Position numbers and translations under genes: made by a program. Under the pieces are notes generated by a model, which did no database searches, was not told the origin of the DNA, and worked only from the letters and a program-made list of their open reading frames with translations. DNA of 64,000 nt from a candidate division WOR-3 bacterium (lineage in GTDB: Bacteria; SDB-A), in contig JAFGSQ010000007.1 of assembly GCA_016934535.1 (NCBI GenBank), forward strand, positions 39,996 through 103,995, in the 5' to 3' direction. Shown one piece after another: positions 53,744 to 63,039 of this stretch; the stretch's first letter is position 1, and the number at the start of each line of letters is the position of its first letter.

Positions 53744-54514
53744 TCAGGAGTTTTGGGGGAGTCCCCAGTGTTTAGTTACAAACTTTAAAGTGCTCGAAGC
53801 GTGATATAGAGCCGCGCGGGAGAAAATATTTTTGCTTTCCTTTTTGTGAACATGAAACATTTCGCTTCCGGGAACATAAAAGACATGCATTCCGGATCTT
53901 TTGCAGTAAAGGCACAGATCTACGTCTTCGAAATATATAAAATACCTGGGGTCGAAAATGAAGCCTCTTTTTTCGGCCAAACTCCGTCTTATCAAAAGGC
54001 AAGCTCCTGCGGCCCAGTCTACTTTCTCTGGTTTTTTAAGATTGATGTCTCTCATCAGGTGTCTGGCATAAAAAGTCCTTGACTCTTTGTTCTTAACAGG
54101 GGCTCTGGAAAAGATGACGTCAAAAATGTTGAAAAATTTTCTCGCTGAAAATTGCCTTTCACCGTTAGGAAGAACAAGTTTCGGTGCGGCTATTCCCGCG
54201 TGAGGATTTTCAGCCATAAATTTGACGAGCGAGACCACCGAATTTTTTCCGGGCAAAACGTCAGGATTCAGGACCATGAAGAGCGATCCGTTTGAATTTC
54301 TGAAAGCCGCGTTGTGTCCTTCGCCGAAACCGAGGTTTTTACCCGGTTCGATTGATATGACATTCGAGGGGAGACAAATATCGAGAGGTGAGTTTTTTAC
54401 AAGCAGGATTTCGGTGTTTTCAGGAAGATCTGTATCTGAAAAGAGCTTTTCGAGCAGGTTTGATGTGTGTTTGCCGTCACCATAATGGACTATGGATATC
54501 GAAAGCAGGTTCAT
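53744..54514 (-). CDS. family 2 glycosyltransferase
   Basis: A 256-residue inverting GT-A transferase of rhamnosyltransferase-like type: SISIVHYGDGKHT, LGFGEGHNAAF, VLNPDV (DxD-like position), WAAGACLLIRR, FDPRYFIYFEDVDLC (ED base) and HVHKKESK. It ends in an amphipathic helix rather than a membrane anchor. ATGA-coupled to the LptG-like gene, so likely acts on lipopolysaccharide or another surface glycan; donor and acceptor unknown. Confidence 0.88.
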   Translation of the reverse strand: MNLLSISIVHYGDGKHTSNLLEKLFSDTDLPENTEILLVKNSPLDICLPSNVISIEPGKNLGFGEGHNAAFRNSNGSLFMVLNPDVLPGKNSVVSLVKFMAENPHAGIAAPKLVLPNGERQFSARKFFNIFDVIFSRAPVKNKESRTFYARHLMRDINLKKPEKVDWAAGACLLIRRSLAEKRGFIFDPRYFIYFEDVDLCLYCKRSGMHVFYVPGSEMFHVHKKESKNIFSRAALYHASSTLKFVTKHWGLPQNS

Positions 54515-55617
54515 CTTCTTATTTTCAAAAACATCCATATTCCGAACACAGTAAAGGATATATTAGTACCCCATGAAGCTATAAAAGGATCGAGCGCGCC
54601 CGCATAACCCATTGAGATTCCTATCTGAAGCAGACCCCAGTAAACGAATGATATCAGAAGGCTTAGACCGAAGCCGACTCCTATGCTGGATCTGCGTCTG
54701 TCAAGAGCCAGAGGCGCCCCCAAAAGAGATATGACAAAAGCGGCGGCCGGATAGGAAGCTCTCTTGTGCATGTCTACAATGATTTTCCTGATTATCTCAG
54801 GTCTTGCACCCGAAGATTGGGCTTTGGAAAGATACTCTCTGAGCTCCCTGATTGACATCTCGTCCTGTCTTATCTGTCTCACTATCATTTCCTCAAGCGG
54901 TGCTATCGAGTTAAATGAAGTCTCGGCTGAGAAAAAGCATCTTTCGTAACCGGATTCTCCGACGGATTTTTCCGGATCGAAAACTCTTACCCAGCAATTG
55001 TAGAAAACCCATTTTTCGCCCGTCCACAGGGCTTTTTCGGAATCTATCTTTTTTCTCACTTTCCAACTGCCGTCAATAAAAATAACCGTAGGTCTTTCCA
55101 TGTATCTGTTTCCCGGATCGAAAGTTTTCGCGAAATAGTAATCGTCTTCTCTGCCTCTGAAAGAATAATCACTGGTCTGAGTGAACCACGGCGGTTGAGA
55201 TCTGTATATTTCCACTTCTTTCGTGTAAATGAATTTTCGGGCGTATTGAGGCACGAAAAATTCGTTCAAATAAAAAAGAACGAGAAAAATGAAGAAAGCT
55301 GATATGATAACGGGAAGCATTATTCTGTAGGAACTTATTCCGACGGCCTGCATCGCTATTATTTCAAAATTCTTCGAAAGCTTGCCGAGTGTGAAAAAAC
55401 AGGAAAGAAGAACAGCGACCGGTGTAAGCAGAACCAACAGGGACGGTATTTGATAGTAGTAATATTTAAAAATTATTATAAGAGGAACGCTTCTGTCGAG
55501 AAAAACGTGTATGTGATCTATCAGGTCGACAGTGATATAAATTAAGATAAAACCGAAACCTCCCATGAGAACGAATTTAATGTATTTTGAAAATATGTAG
55601 CCGTCTATAATCTTCAT
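54511..55617 (-). CDS. LptG/LptF-type permease (second of pair)
   Basis: A 368-residue YjgP/YjgQ-family membrane protein: three N-terminal helices (about 10-115; SYRIMLPVIISAF), a periplasmic jellyroll domain (about 140-260) and three C-terminal helices. With an ATPase LptB (not here) such pairs extract LPS from the inner membrane for export. The start is ATG 55617 (ATGA overlap with the first permease), not the longer frame. Assignment as LptG rather than LptF rests on order only. Confidence 0.88.
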   Translation of the reverse strand: MKIIDGYIFSKYIKFVLMGGFGFILIYITVDLIDHIHVFLDRSVPLIIIFKYYYYQIPSLLVLLTPVAVLLSCFFTLGKLSKNFEIIAMQAVGISSYRIMLPVIISAFFIFLVLFYLNEFFVPQYARKFIYTKEVEIYRSQPPWFTQTSDYSFRGREDDYYFAKTFDPGNRYMERPTVIFIDGSWKVRKKIDSEKALWTGEKWVFYNCWVRVFDPEKSVGESGYERCFFSAETSFNSIAPLEEMIVRQIRQDEMSIRELREYLSKAQSSGARPEIIRKIIVDMHKRASYPAAAFVISLLGAPLALDRRRSSIGVGFGLSLLISFVYWGLLQIGISMGYAGALDPFIASWGTNISFTVFGIWMFLKIRR

Positions 55618-56846
55618 CTTTTCCAGAAATGTATGGAGTCGAAGAAAAATCCGCAATAAAGCCATAAACCGAGAACTAGAAAAAAAATGTTGGCGGACCA
55701 CATCGCCACTAGTGAGTTTAGAAATCCTCTGTCTGAGAGGGTTTCACCGCCGACTATGAAGATGTAGTATACGGTTGTAATTAGTATTGCGATCCCAAAA
55801 GCTGCTCCCATGCCTCCCTTGCGCGTCAGTATACCCAAAGGCACTCCGAGGAATATAAACGTGAAAGCGGCGAAGGGAAGAGAATATTTTTTGTGAATTT
55901 CAACCGAGTACCTGTCTATCTCGCTTTCTATTGTCTGAATCTGAATGTCGGCGGAAGACAGTAATATTTCATCGGGCGGAATCAAAGAGGCGGCAACGGC
56001 GGAATCCTTGTAATTTCTCAGCGAGTCGAGTTCCCGGTTCCATGTCCTTATCCTTTCAGCCATTTCTTGAGCGGACATCTCCCTGTCGCCTCTGTAAGAA
56101 GTGTCGGGTCTCGCTTCGGGAGGCAGAAAGATATTTATCATCTGCGTGTCGAAATCCATGCTCCAATACGCCCCTTCCTGACCCAGTATATGCCTTTGGC
56201 CGTCGGTCATCGTAAATGTGACGAGGTTCCAGTCCCTGTCTATCGAAATAAACGCTTCTCTGGAAATTATGAATTCCGTGTTGCCCACTGCGTCGTCGAT
56301 TTTACTGTACAGAAGCACGTCTTCAAGTTTAGCCGGATGGGAGGATTTGTCTATGGCTCTTGCATAAAGCAGGTAACCAGGAAAATTCGATATGAAACTC
56401 CTCGGAGCCAGTTCGGCAACAGGTCTTTTTTCTCCGACCTCGAGTAAAAGGATTTTAACTCTGTGATTTGTGACAGGAAGTATGTGATTGTTGAAATACA
56501 CCATCGCAACGACAAAAACGGCTGCAAAAAGACTTAAGGGGGGCAGAAGTCTCAAAGGATTGATGCCCAGGGCTTTCATTGAAATGATCTCGAAATCTTC
56601 GGACATTCTTCCGAAAACCGCCAGGACGGAAGTCAAAAAAGCCATGGGCGCAGTAATGGCTATAATGAATGGCAGACTGTAAAGAAATATCAACCCGACC
56701 GTCGCCGGATCGAGTCCTTTTCCGAAAATAAGATCTACGAGTTCGAACAGTCGGTTCATTATCAGAACGAAAGTGTAGACAAAAAACGAGAGAATGAATG
56801 GGACAGCGTGTTGTCTCAGGACATAGACGTCAAAAGGAAGAATCAT
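55614..56846 (-). CDS. LptF/LptG-type permease (first of pair)
   Basis: A 410-residue YjgP/YjgQ-family protein: helices in residues about 10-120 (FEIISMKALGINPLRLLPP), a periplasmic domain (about 140-300) containing an insert rich in charged residues before HKKYSLPFAAFTFIFLGVPL, and the final three helices. Start ATG 56846, with GGGTGG three bases upstream, overlaps the DUF1460 gene by 17 bases. Its partner is the next gene. Confidence 0.88.
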   Translation of the reverse strand: MILPFDVYVLRQHAVPFILSFFVYTFVLIMNRLFELVDLIFGKGLDPATVGLIFLYSLPFIIAITAPMAFLTSVLAVFGRMSEDFEIISMKALGINPLRLLPPLSLFAAVFVVAMVYFNNHILPVTNHRVKILLLEVGEKRPVAELAPRSFISNFPGYLLYARAIDKSSHPAKLEDVLLYSKIDDAVGNTEFIISREAFISIDRDWNLVTFTMTDGQRHILGQEGAYWSMDFDTQMINIFLPPEARPDTSYRGDREMSAQEMAERIRTWNRELDSLRNYKDSAVAASLIPPDEILLSSADIQIQTIESEIDRYSVEIHKKYSLPFAAFTFIFLGVPLGILTRKGGMGAAFGIAILITTVYYIFIVGGETLSDRGFLNSLVAMWSANIFFLVLGLWLYCGFFFDSIHFWKR

Positions 56847-57636
56847 ATACCACCCGCCAGTAGATGAAGGGATGTTCAACGACTCTGACGATTGTAACGC
56901 CGATAAAATCAACTTTAGACCTCATGTAAGATGTGAAAGAAGACCACGGAAGATCGGTCACTGATTTACGGCTCATCGAGGCGTGCCTGAAAACACCCGG
57001 TTCTTTAATGTAAAAGCCCCAATGAGCTATGTCAATTCCAGGCTTTCCGGAGACTATCATTATCAGGTCTCCGTCCTCGAGGAAGCCGGGTAATTCTGCA
57101 AGAAAAGACTTGTCAATGTAAATGATTTCCGCATCGTTTGCCGGGAAGGATTCGGAGGGAGAGAACCCGTGTTCCGTGAGGAAAGCGTATCTGTCAATTG
57201 TCTTTGATATCGAACAAGTTGCATGAAAACAACCCGTTACGTCTTTGCATATCCAGGAGTTGGCCGGCAGCCAGTCGATGTATGAATAATGGTTTCTCGT
57301 CTCGAATGAAATTATTCCTTCTCTGTATCTTATGTGGTTTAAAATTTCTAGAAAATCGCTGAAACCGTATTCTGTCAATGAAAGAGCAAGCACCTGTTCG
57401 CAGAAAGTCACGCAATCCACTTTGGAAAAATCGTACAGAGGGTCGTCGTCCGGAAAACCGTTTTCTCCTTCGCCGAGAGGACCGAGATAGTATTCTATCC
57501 CGAGAAAAAGTTCCGAATAATGTGCGATACGCTGTCCGGACGTCAGGTTCTTTGAATTAACGTCCTGGACTATGTTTTCTACTGATTCAGGTGTAATTAT
57601 CGCCATTATCGAGCAGAATATCAGGACTTCGGACAT
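56830..57636 (-). CDS. DUF1460 amidase-like protein (NlpC/P60-related)
   Basis: A 268-residue, probably exported protein (weak signal peptide in the first 15-20 residues). It carries the DUF1460 pattern VDCVTFCEQVLALSLT with the catalytic-type Cys, and DIAHWGFYI with the His; solved members act as N-acetylmuramoyl-L-alanine amidases or related wall hydrolases. GAAGG lies three bases before the ATG. Head of the envelope operon with the two permeases and glycosyltransferase. Confidence 0.82.
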   Translation of the reverse strand: MSEVLIFCSIMAIITPESVENIVQDVNSKNLTSGQRIAHYSELFLGIEYYLGPLGEGENGFPDDDPLYDFSKVDCVTFCEQVLALSLTEYGFSDFLEILNHIRYREGIISFETRNHYSYIDWLPANSWICKDVTGCFHATCSISKTIDRYAFLTEHGFSPSESFPANDAEIIYIDKSFLAELPGFLEDGDLIMIVSGKPGIDIAHWGFYIKEPGVFRHASMSRKSVTDLPWSSFTSYMRSKVDFIGVTIVRVVEHPFIYWRVVYDSSF

Positions 57637-57710
57637 GAACCTTCGTCTGTTATTTTCGGATAAAAAACAATATTTTCGAACATACAGTAAAATTCCATCG
57701 TCACCTCTCG

Positions 57711-57752
57711 ATTATAAAAAGATATGTTATATCTAATTCATACATTCATCAA
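57711..57752 (-). promoter_or_regulatory. candidate promoter of the DUF1460-Lpt operon
   Basis: On the minus strand TTGATG (57752-57747), 17 bases, TAACAT (57729-57724); a perfect TATAAT at 57716-57711 is close by but has no good -35. The 224-base divergent gap (57637-57860) is AT-rich and shows nothing else certain, and no clear promoter or ribosome site for uppP. Confidence 0.3.
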
Positions 57753-57860
57753 CTTAAATGATGGTTTTAAAGAAAAAACAGAAAATTCAGTCAATATATT
57801 TTATCAAAAACAAGGAAAAATAATGTTTATAAATATTTACTGATCTGATAATTTATACTA

Positions 57861-58682
57861 ATGACAGTCGAATTGATAAAATCTTTTATTCTGGGAATTA
57901 TTGAAGGTCTGACGGAGTTTGTACCTGTGTCTTCTACTGGGCATCTTATAATTGCCGAGGCTTTCATGCCTTTCAGGGACAGAGAGTTTGCACAGGCTTT
58001 TGAAGTGATAATACAGTTCGGCGCTATTTTATCCGTTGTCATGCTATACAAAGATAGATTCATTGGAGTTTTCAATTTTTCGAAACAAGGATTCTACGGC
58101 AAAAAGGCGATCATATCTCTTTTTTGGACTTCGCTTCCCGCTGTTGTTGCAGGCACTTTGTTGCATTCGGCTGTAAAACAATATCTTTTCAATCCCCTGA
58201 CGGTTTCGTTTGCTCTGATAGCCGGGGGCATCATGATGGCAGTTGCCGAAAAATATTGCCGTAAAGGCAAAGATGGAATTGATTCTATATCCTATAGAGA
58301 CGCTTTGGTAATAGGATTGTTTCAGGTGCTTGCTCTTTTTCCGGGCATGTCGAGATCGGCAAGCACGATCTCAGGCGGACTGATTCGCGGATTGGACGTT
58401 AAGACTTCAGCCGAATATTCTTTCATAGCCGCTGTCCCTGTGATGACCGGAGCTTTTTTATACGACGCTTTCAAATCGAGAGAAGCCATTTTCAGAGGTG
58501 ATAACGGCATTTTGCTTGCGGCAGGATTTATAACATCTTTCGTCGTCGCCGCCGCCTCGATAAAGACCTTCATGGCCGTCCTGAAAAAAACCTCATTGAA
58601 ATATTTTGCTCTTTACAGGATAATACTGGGAGTCCTGCTCATCTCAATGATTGTTACGGGACTGTTTGAGTTAAACCTCTAA
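57861..58682 (+). CDS. uppP: undecaprenyl-diphosphatase UppP (BacA)
   Basis: A 273-residue, multi-helix membrane phosphatase recycling undecaprenyl diphosphate to the monophosphate used by MraY. Motifs EGLTEFVPVSSTGHLII (about 15-31) and PGMSRSASTISGG. Overproduction gives bacitracin resistance in other bacteria. No ribosome site is visible. It is followed after 4 bases by the unknown exported protein. Confidence 0.96.
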   Translation: MTVELIKSFILGIIEGLTEFVPVSSTGHLIIAEAFMPFRDREFAQAFEVIIQFGAILSVVMLYKDRFIGVFNFSKQGFYGKKAIISLFWTSLPAVVAGTLLHSAVKQYLFNPLTVSFALIAGGIMMAVAEKYCRKGKDGIDSISYRDALVIGLFQVLALFPGMSRSASTISGGLIRGLDVKTSAEYSFIAAVPVMTGAFLYDAFKSREAIFRGDNGILLAAGFITSFVVAAASIKTFMAVLKKTSLKYFALYRIILGVLLISMIVTGLFELNL

Positions 58683-58686
58683 GGGG

Positions 58687-60090
58687 GTGAACTTGTTTTT
58701 TGTCTCGAAAAATAAAGAAAAAAAGTTTTTAGCCGAATTGAAGGGCGGTTTTATTTTTTTGATTGTGTCCGGTCTTTCAAATTCATTTATTTATTCTGAT
58801 GCGGGTTATCTGGGATCCGTTTCATCGGGACCGTCTCCAGTCATTTTCAAAGAGGATTCCGTCTCAGTGGAGATGTCGTACGAAGACGTCCTCATTGTCA
58901 TAAGCGAAGACACGGGTATTTATTCGGCTGAACTGAAATGCCTTTTTGTCTTTAACGATATAGAAACAAATTCGGAAGTCATGATGGCGTTCCCTTTGAG
59001 TATTCGGACTCCTTTTTATCCGATTTATTACGATTTCATTGAAATGGATAGCAGTGACGACAACGGGCAAAAAATGGATTTTTCTGTAAAAATAGACGGT
59101 TTGGAAGCGACCATAGAAATTGTTTTCTGCTCATTTTACGACAATTCGTTAAAAAAGGACATGTCCTGGGAAGATTTTTCCGACGCGATAAAAGTTTTAA
59201 ACGAAAATGAACCGGAAGAAGGTGAAATAATATATTACAAAGAGATTTTTTTCCCGGAAGACAGATCTTATCCCATAATGGAGCCTGTCTCAGTTCTCGC
59301 GTGTTGGAAAGTTGATTTTATGAGAAACAGGCCGAGACTTGTGGAATTTTCCCAGTCTTACACCCTGACATCGGATTACAACGATAAAGTGTTCAGATTG
59401 AGTTACCCTCTTTTCACTGGTTCTTCATGGGCCAATTCAATAGGTCAGGGCAAAATTTCAGTTGTATTTGAGGATGAGGAATCTGAATCAGCCCTAAAAT
59501 ATTATTGCGGATCCCTTCTTCCTCTTCCGGAGGTTTACGAAAACGAGTATTTTGCGGAACCCTTGAAAGGAGTTTACGATAATTTCTTCTTCAGGACTTC
59601 TGATTCCAGACCCTATTTCAATAAAAATTATTGTGGAGCAATAGTATGGAATTTCAGTGATTTAGAGCCTACTCCATCAAATTTTAGGTTTCAATCCTAT
59701 TATTTGGACATAGGTGATGTAGGTGCGGAGCTATACGGAATGGCCTCTGATAACAGCGCTGAGTCTTTGTCTGTTGTTGGCATACCATGGTGCATATCAT
59801 ATATTTACGTGGTTTTAGGGCCTTTTAGACCTGATGGATTTTATGTAATTGATCCCAGGGGTGTTGATTTTTACGACAATCCCCAATTGAAGGGAGCACC
59901 TATATTCAAAGCCCCCATTTTTTCATTTGCAAGATTGATAGAAACAGACTATAATTCGTCAAAATTTGTATTCAGATTTTCAGGAACAGAATATAATGAC
60001 ACTGGCTATGCTAATTTTTACTCATTGGACGAAAAAAAGCTATTAAAACCATTGATGATTCCGTACATTGATTCTTATTACGATGAATGA
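58687..60090 (+). CDS. exported protein of unknown function
   Basis: A 467-residue protein with an N-terminal hydrophobic segment after a lysine-rich start (about 20-38, GGFIFLIVSGLSNSFIYS), probably a signal peptide or anchor. The rest is acidic, aromatic and beta-rich, with no recognised domain. Start is GTG 58687 or TTG 58693; the run GGGGGTGA serves better as a ribosome site for the TTG. Four bases after uppP. Surface or periplasmic location is inferred. Confidence 0.7.
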   Translation: MNLFFVSKNKEKKFLAELKGGFIFLIVSGLSNSFIYSDAGYLGSVSSGPSPVIFKEDSVSVEMSYEDVLIVISEDTGIYSAELKCLFVFNDIETNSEVMMAFPLSIRTPFYPIYYDFIEMDSSDDNGQKMDFSVKIDGLEATIEIVFCSFYDNSLKKDMSWEDFSDAIKVLNENEPEEGEIIYYKEIFFPEDRSYPIMEPVSVLACWKVDFMRNRPRLVEFSQSYTLTSDYNDKVFRLSYPLFTGSSWANSIGQGKISVVFEDEESESALKYYCGSLLPLPEVYENEYFAEPLKGVYDNFFFRTSDSRPYFNKNYCGAIVWNFSDLEPTPSNFRFQSYYLDIGDVGAELYGMASDNSAESLSVVGIPWCISYIYVVLGPFRPDGFYVIDPRGVDFYDNPQLKGAPIFKAPIFSFARLIETDYNSSKFVFRFSGTEYNDTGYANFYSLDEKKLLKPLMIPYIDSYYDE

Positions 60091-60105
60091 TAATTTTTTT
60101 ACAAA

Positions 60106-60137
60106 ATTATATGCTCTGTAGCTACAAATTATATAAT
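60106..60137 (+). promoter_or_regulatory. 32-base dyad upstream of the C25 protease gene
   Basis: ATTATAT (60106-60112) and ATATAAT (60131-60137) are exact inverted copies centred on the perfect 10-base palindrome TGTAGCTACA (60117-60126). The right arm contains TATAAT, a possible -10, and AGGAGG follows at 60144-60149 before the ATG at 60155. It could be an operator or a hairpin; no T-run follows. Confidence 0.4.
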
Positions 60138-60154
60138 AATTCAGGAGGCGAACG

Positions 60155-63010
60155 ATGAAAAAGATGACGCTTGTATTTATAAGTTTTTTATTTGCGTCGT
60201 ATGTGTTTGCTGGAGTTATAAATATTTCGATCAACTTTCAAAGTAGCGATTTTTACGTTGAAAAAGTCGGTCAATATGATCTCATCCGTTTGACTGGCGG
60301 TTCCACTTCTTCAATACCCGGGAATCCTGATCTTCCGGGTGTATCCAAAACTGTGTTGATGCCGCCGACGTCAATTGTTACGAAAGTTATTATAAAGAAC
60401 GAAAAATGGCAGGATCTTGGAAATTACAACATTTTTCCAGCACAAAGACCTGTTCCTGTGATGGGCCAACAGTCTTTTACCGCTCCCAATACAGAAATTT
60501 ACTCAATTGACGCTTTTTACCCGGAAAATCAAATCACTCATTTCAGAACCGGCAACAAATCGGGCTTCGCTCTCGCCAATTTCGGAGTGACTCCTTTCAG
60601 ATACAATCCTGTCTCCGGTCAGTTACAGTTGCTGATAAGCGCTGAAATCGATGTATTTTACGAAGAAGGTCTTCAGGAAGCCGTTTTCCTGACGGAAAAT
60701 CAACTCGAAGTGTTCAGACAAGACGTGATTTCGATGGTTGAAAATCCTTCAGACGTAGAAAGATTTTCTCCTTTCACAAAAAAATCAGCGTTTTCAGAGT
60801 ACGAATACGTTATAGTATGCCCGACTGGTCTTTCCGCCGCTTTTGAACCTCTTATAAGATGGAAAATAACGAAAGGAGTGGGCGCTAAAGTTGTCACCAC
60901 CGCGTGGGTTTTGTCAAATTATCCTGCGTACGACCTGATGGAGAGCATAAGAAATTTTGTCAAGGACTGTCACCAGAACAGAGGCATGATATATCTCGTT
61001 CTGGCGGGAGATTACGACAATCTAGGGGCGAGATTGGTAAGAGTGAGCTGTTCTGGTTACACTTACGATCTTCCATCAGATCTATATTTTTCTGACGTCG
61101 TTCCGTATTCGAGTGACTGGGACGCAAACAACAACAACATTTTCGGTCAGTACATTTTAGACAGCTGTGATTTCTATTCAGACGTATACGTTGGCAGATT
61201 GCCTTTGAACAGCACATCAGAAGTTCAGAACTGGGTCTCAAAAGTACTTGATTACGAACAATCTCCACCTTCAGGTTTCATAACCAAAGCACTATTTGCA
61301 GGAGCCGGATTATGGTTCAACGTCAGCCCGCCCTGGAGTTATTACGGCAGTTCTTCCTGTGATTCTATTGCTAATTACAAACTTCCTGCCGCTTGGATTA
61401 AAAGAAAAATGTACCAGAGCGACACGCTTTCATATCCTGCCGGTTTTTCGGATTCGTTGAGCAAGGGTTTCCATTGGTCTTACATTGCCGCTCACGGTTC
61501 ATCTAACTCGATATCGTGGTATTATTATCAAAGCTGGCCGAATATAATCGACAACAACTCAATGCAGAATCTCACAAACGGAGACAGTCTGTTTGTCATT
61601 TCTTCCATGGCTTGCGAACCTGGATGGTTTGACGGCAGAGAATGCGTTGGTGAATACATTTTCAACGCTTCGGCGGGTGGAGCCATAGCTGTTATGTTCA
61701 ACGCGCGTTTCGGCTGGGGTTATCCTCCGTATCTCGGGCCCTCGGAATTCATGTGCATAAGAACGGCCGAAAAAGTGTTTTCAAATAATATTAGAAATAT
61801 AGGCAGAGCTCACGCGCTTTCAAAAGATGAGCTTATCAATTGGACATGGGGATTCAACGACTGCGAACACTGGTGCGTGAATGAGTTCAACCTTTTCGGA
61901 GATCCGGAAACTCAGATATATTCCAAACAGCCTGTCGCTATGACAGTAACCAATGCTGATACGATACATAATATGTCCGGAGTGTTGGACGTCCTAGTGA
62001 CTTCGCAGGGACAACCAGTATCAGGCGCCGTGTGTTGCCTCTCAAGACCTTACGACACTCTTTTCTGGTTCAGAGGGAAGACAGGTTCGACAGGAAAAGC
62101 CGCCGTCGAATATCTTGCTATAACGGATCAGCCGTTTCTTTTGACAGTATATGCAAAAGACCAACTGTATTACCAGGACACGATATATATCGACACGGCC
62201 AATACTTGTGCTGTTTTGACTTATTTTGATGATGAAAATGATTCTACAGGATCATTTGGTGCTTCCGCGCCTAATATTTTCTTTGGAATGGCTCACAGAT
62301 ATACTTCGAACCTACTAATGCTTTATAATGGATGGAAAATCAAAAAAGTTTATTTTTATCTCAGAAATGGCACTAATTCTATAAATGACGCGGTTGTTAA
62401 TATTTATGGTGGAGCTGGACCTGTTATACCCGGTCCGATAATTCATTCGAAGGTATTTACTGTGACTGGTGACACAGGTTGGAATTGTGTTGTCTATGAT
62501 GACACCGCGGCAATTCCGGTAAACTCCACAGGAGACATGTGGTTTGAGGTCGGTTTTACGCACGGAAATGGAGAAATTCCGTTTTATGCGAGTTATCTGG
62601 CTCAATGCATACCAACACAAACTGATAATTTTAGAACGGGAACTAATTGGAGTTACATGTCGGGGTACGGAATAAATATTTGTTGGGCGATAAAAGTCAT
62701 TCTCATAAATTCTTTGAGTGTAGAAGTAGAAATTAACGAAGAGACGCCCCCGCAATTCATTTTCAGATCTGAAAAAACTGTTTTTTCCGGAGCCAACGCT
62801 CTAAATTTCGAACTGACTGAACCTGGTGACGTAACTCTTGAAATTTTCGATTTATCGGGTCGAATGGTTACGCAAGTTTTTCGCGGTTTTCTAATTCAGG
62901 GAAGATATACAATTCCACTTGAATCAAAAAATTTACCGCCGGGAGTCTTGTTCTGCAGAATTTCAGGACCTGAAGGGGAAAAAACTGTAAAAATAGAAAA
63001 AATTGACTGA
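60155..63010 (+). CDS. gingipain-like C25 cysteine protease, secreted
   Basis: A 951-residue exported protease. Signal peptide (about 1-19), a C25 propeptide (about 21-200), the peptidase domain (about 215-590) with catalytic His447 in IAAHGSS and Cys487 in SSMACEPGW, then Ig-like (about 590-690) and beta-sandwich (about 690-850) domains, and a C-terminal sorting domain (about 870-951: IFDLSGRMVTQVF, PPGVLFCRISG). Gingipains are type IX cargo in Bacteroidetes. AGGAGG lies five bases before the ATG. Specificity (Arg or Lys) cannot be read off. Confidence 0.92.
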   Translation: MKKMTLVFISFLFASYVFAGVINISINFQSSDFYVEKVGQYDLIRLTGGSTSSIPGNPDLPGVSKTVLMPPTSIVTKVIIKNEKWQDLGNYNIFPAQRPVPVMGQQSFTAPNTEIYSIDAFYPENQITHFRTGNKSGFALANFGVTPFRYNPVSGQLQLLISAEIDVFYEEGLQEAVFLTENQLEVFRQDVISMVENPSDVERFSPFTKKSAFSEYEYVIVCPTGLSAAFEPLIRWKITKGVGAKVVTTAWVLSNYPAYDLMESIRNFVKDCHQNRGMIYLVLAGDYDNLGARLVRVSCSGYTYDLPSDLYFSDVVPYSSDWDANNNNIFGQYILDSCDFYSDVYVGRLPLNSTSEVQNWVSKVLDYEQSPPSGFITKALFAGAGLWFNVSPPWSYYGSSSCDSIANYKLPAAWIKRKMYQSDTLSYPAGFSDSLSKGFHWSYIAAHGSSNSISWYYYQSWPNIIDNNSMQNLTNGDSLFVISSMACEPGWFDGRECVGEYIFNASAGGAIAVMFNARFGWGYPPYLGPSEFMCIRTAEKVFSNNIRNIGRAHALSKDELINWTWGFNDCEHWCVNEFNLFGDPETQIYSKQPVAMTVTNADTIHNMSGVLDVLVTSQGQPVSGAVCCLSRPYDTLFWFRGKTGSTGKAAVEYLAITDQPFLLTVYAKDQLYYQDTIYIDTANTCAVLTYFDDENDSTGSFGASAPNIFFGMAHRYTSNLLMLYNGWKIKKVYFYLRNGTNSINDAVVNIYGGAGPVIPGPIIHSKVFTVTGDTGWNCVVYDDTAAIPVNSTGDMWFEVGFTHGNGEIPFYASYLAQCIPTQTDNFRTGTNWSYMSGYGINICWAIKVILINSLSVEVEINEETPPQFIFRSEKTVFSGANALNFELTEPGDVTLEIFDLSGRMVTQVFRGFLIQGRYTIPLESKNLPPGVLFCRISGPEGEKTVKIEKID

Positions 63011-63039
63011 TAGTTCGGATTTATAACTGAGGAGAAGTC

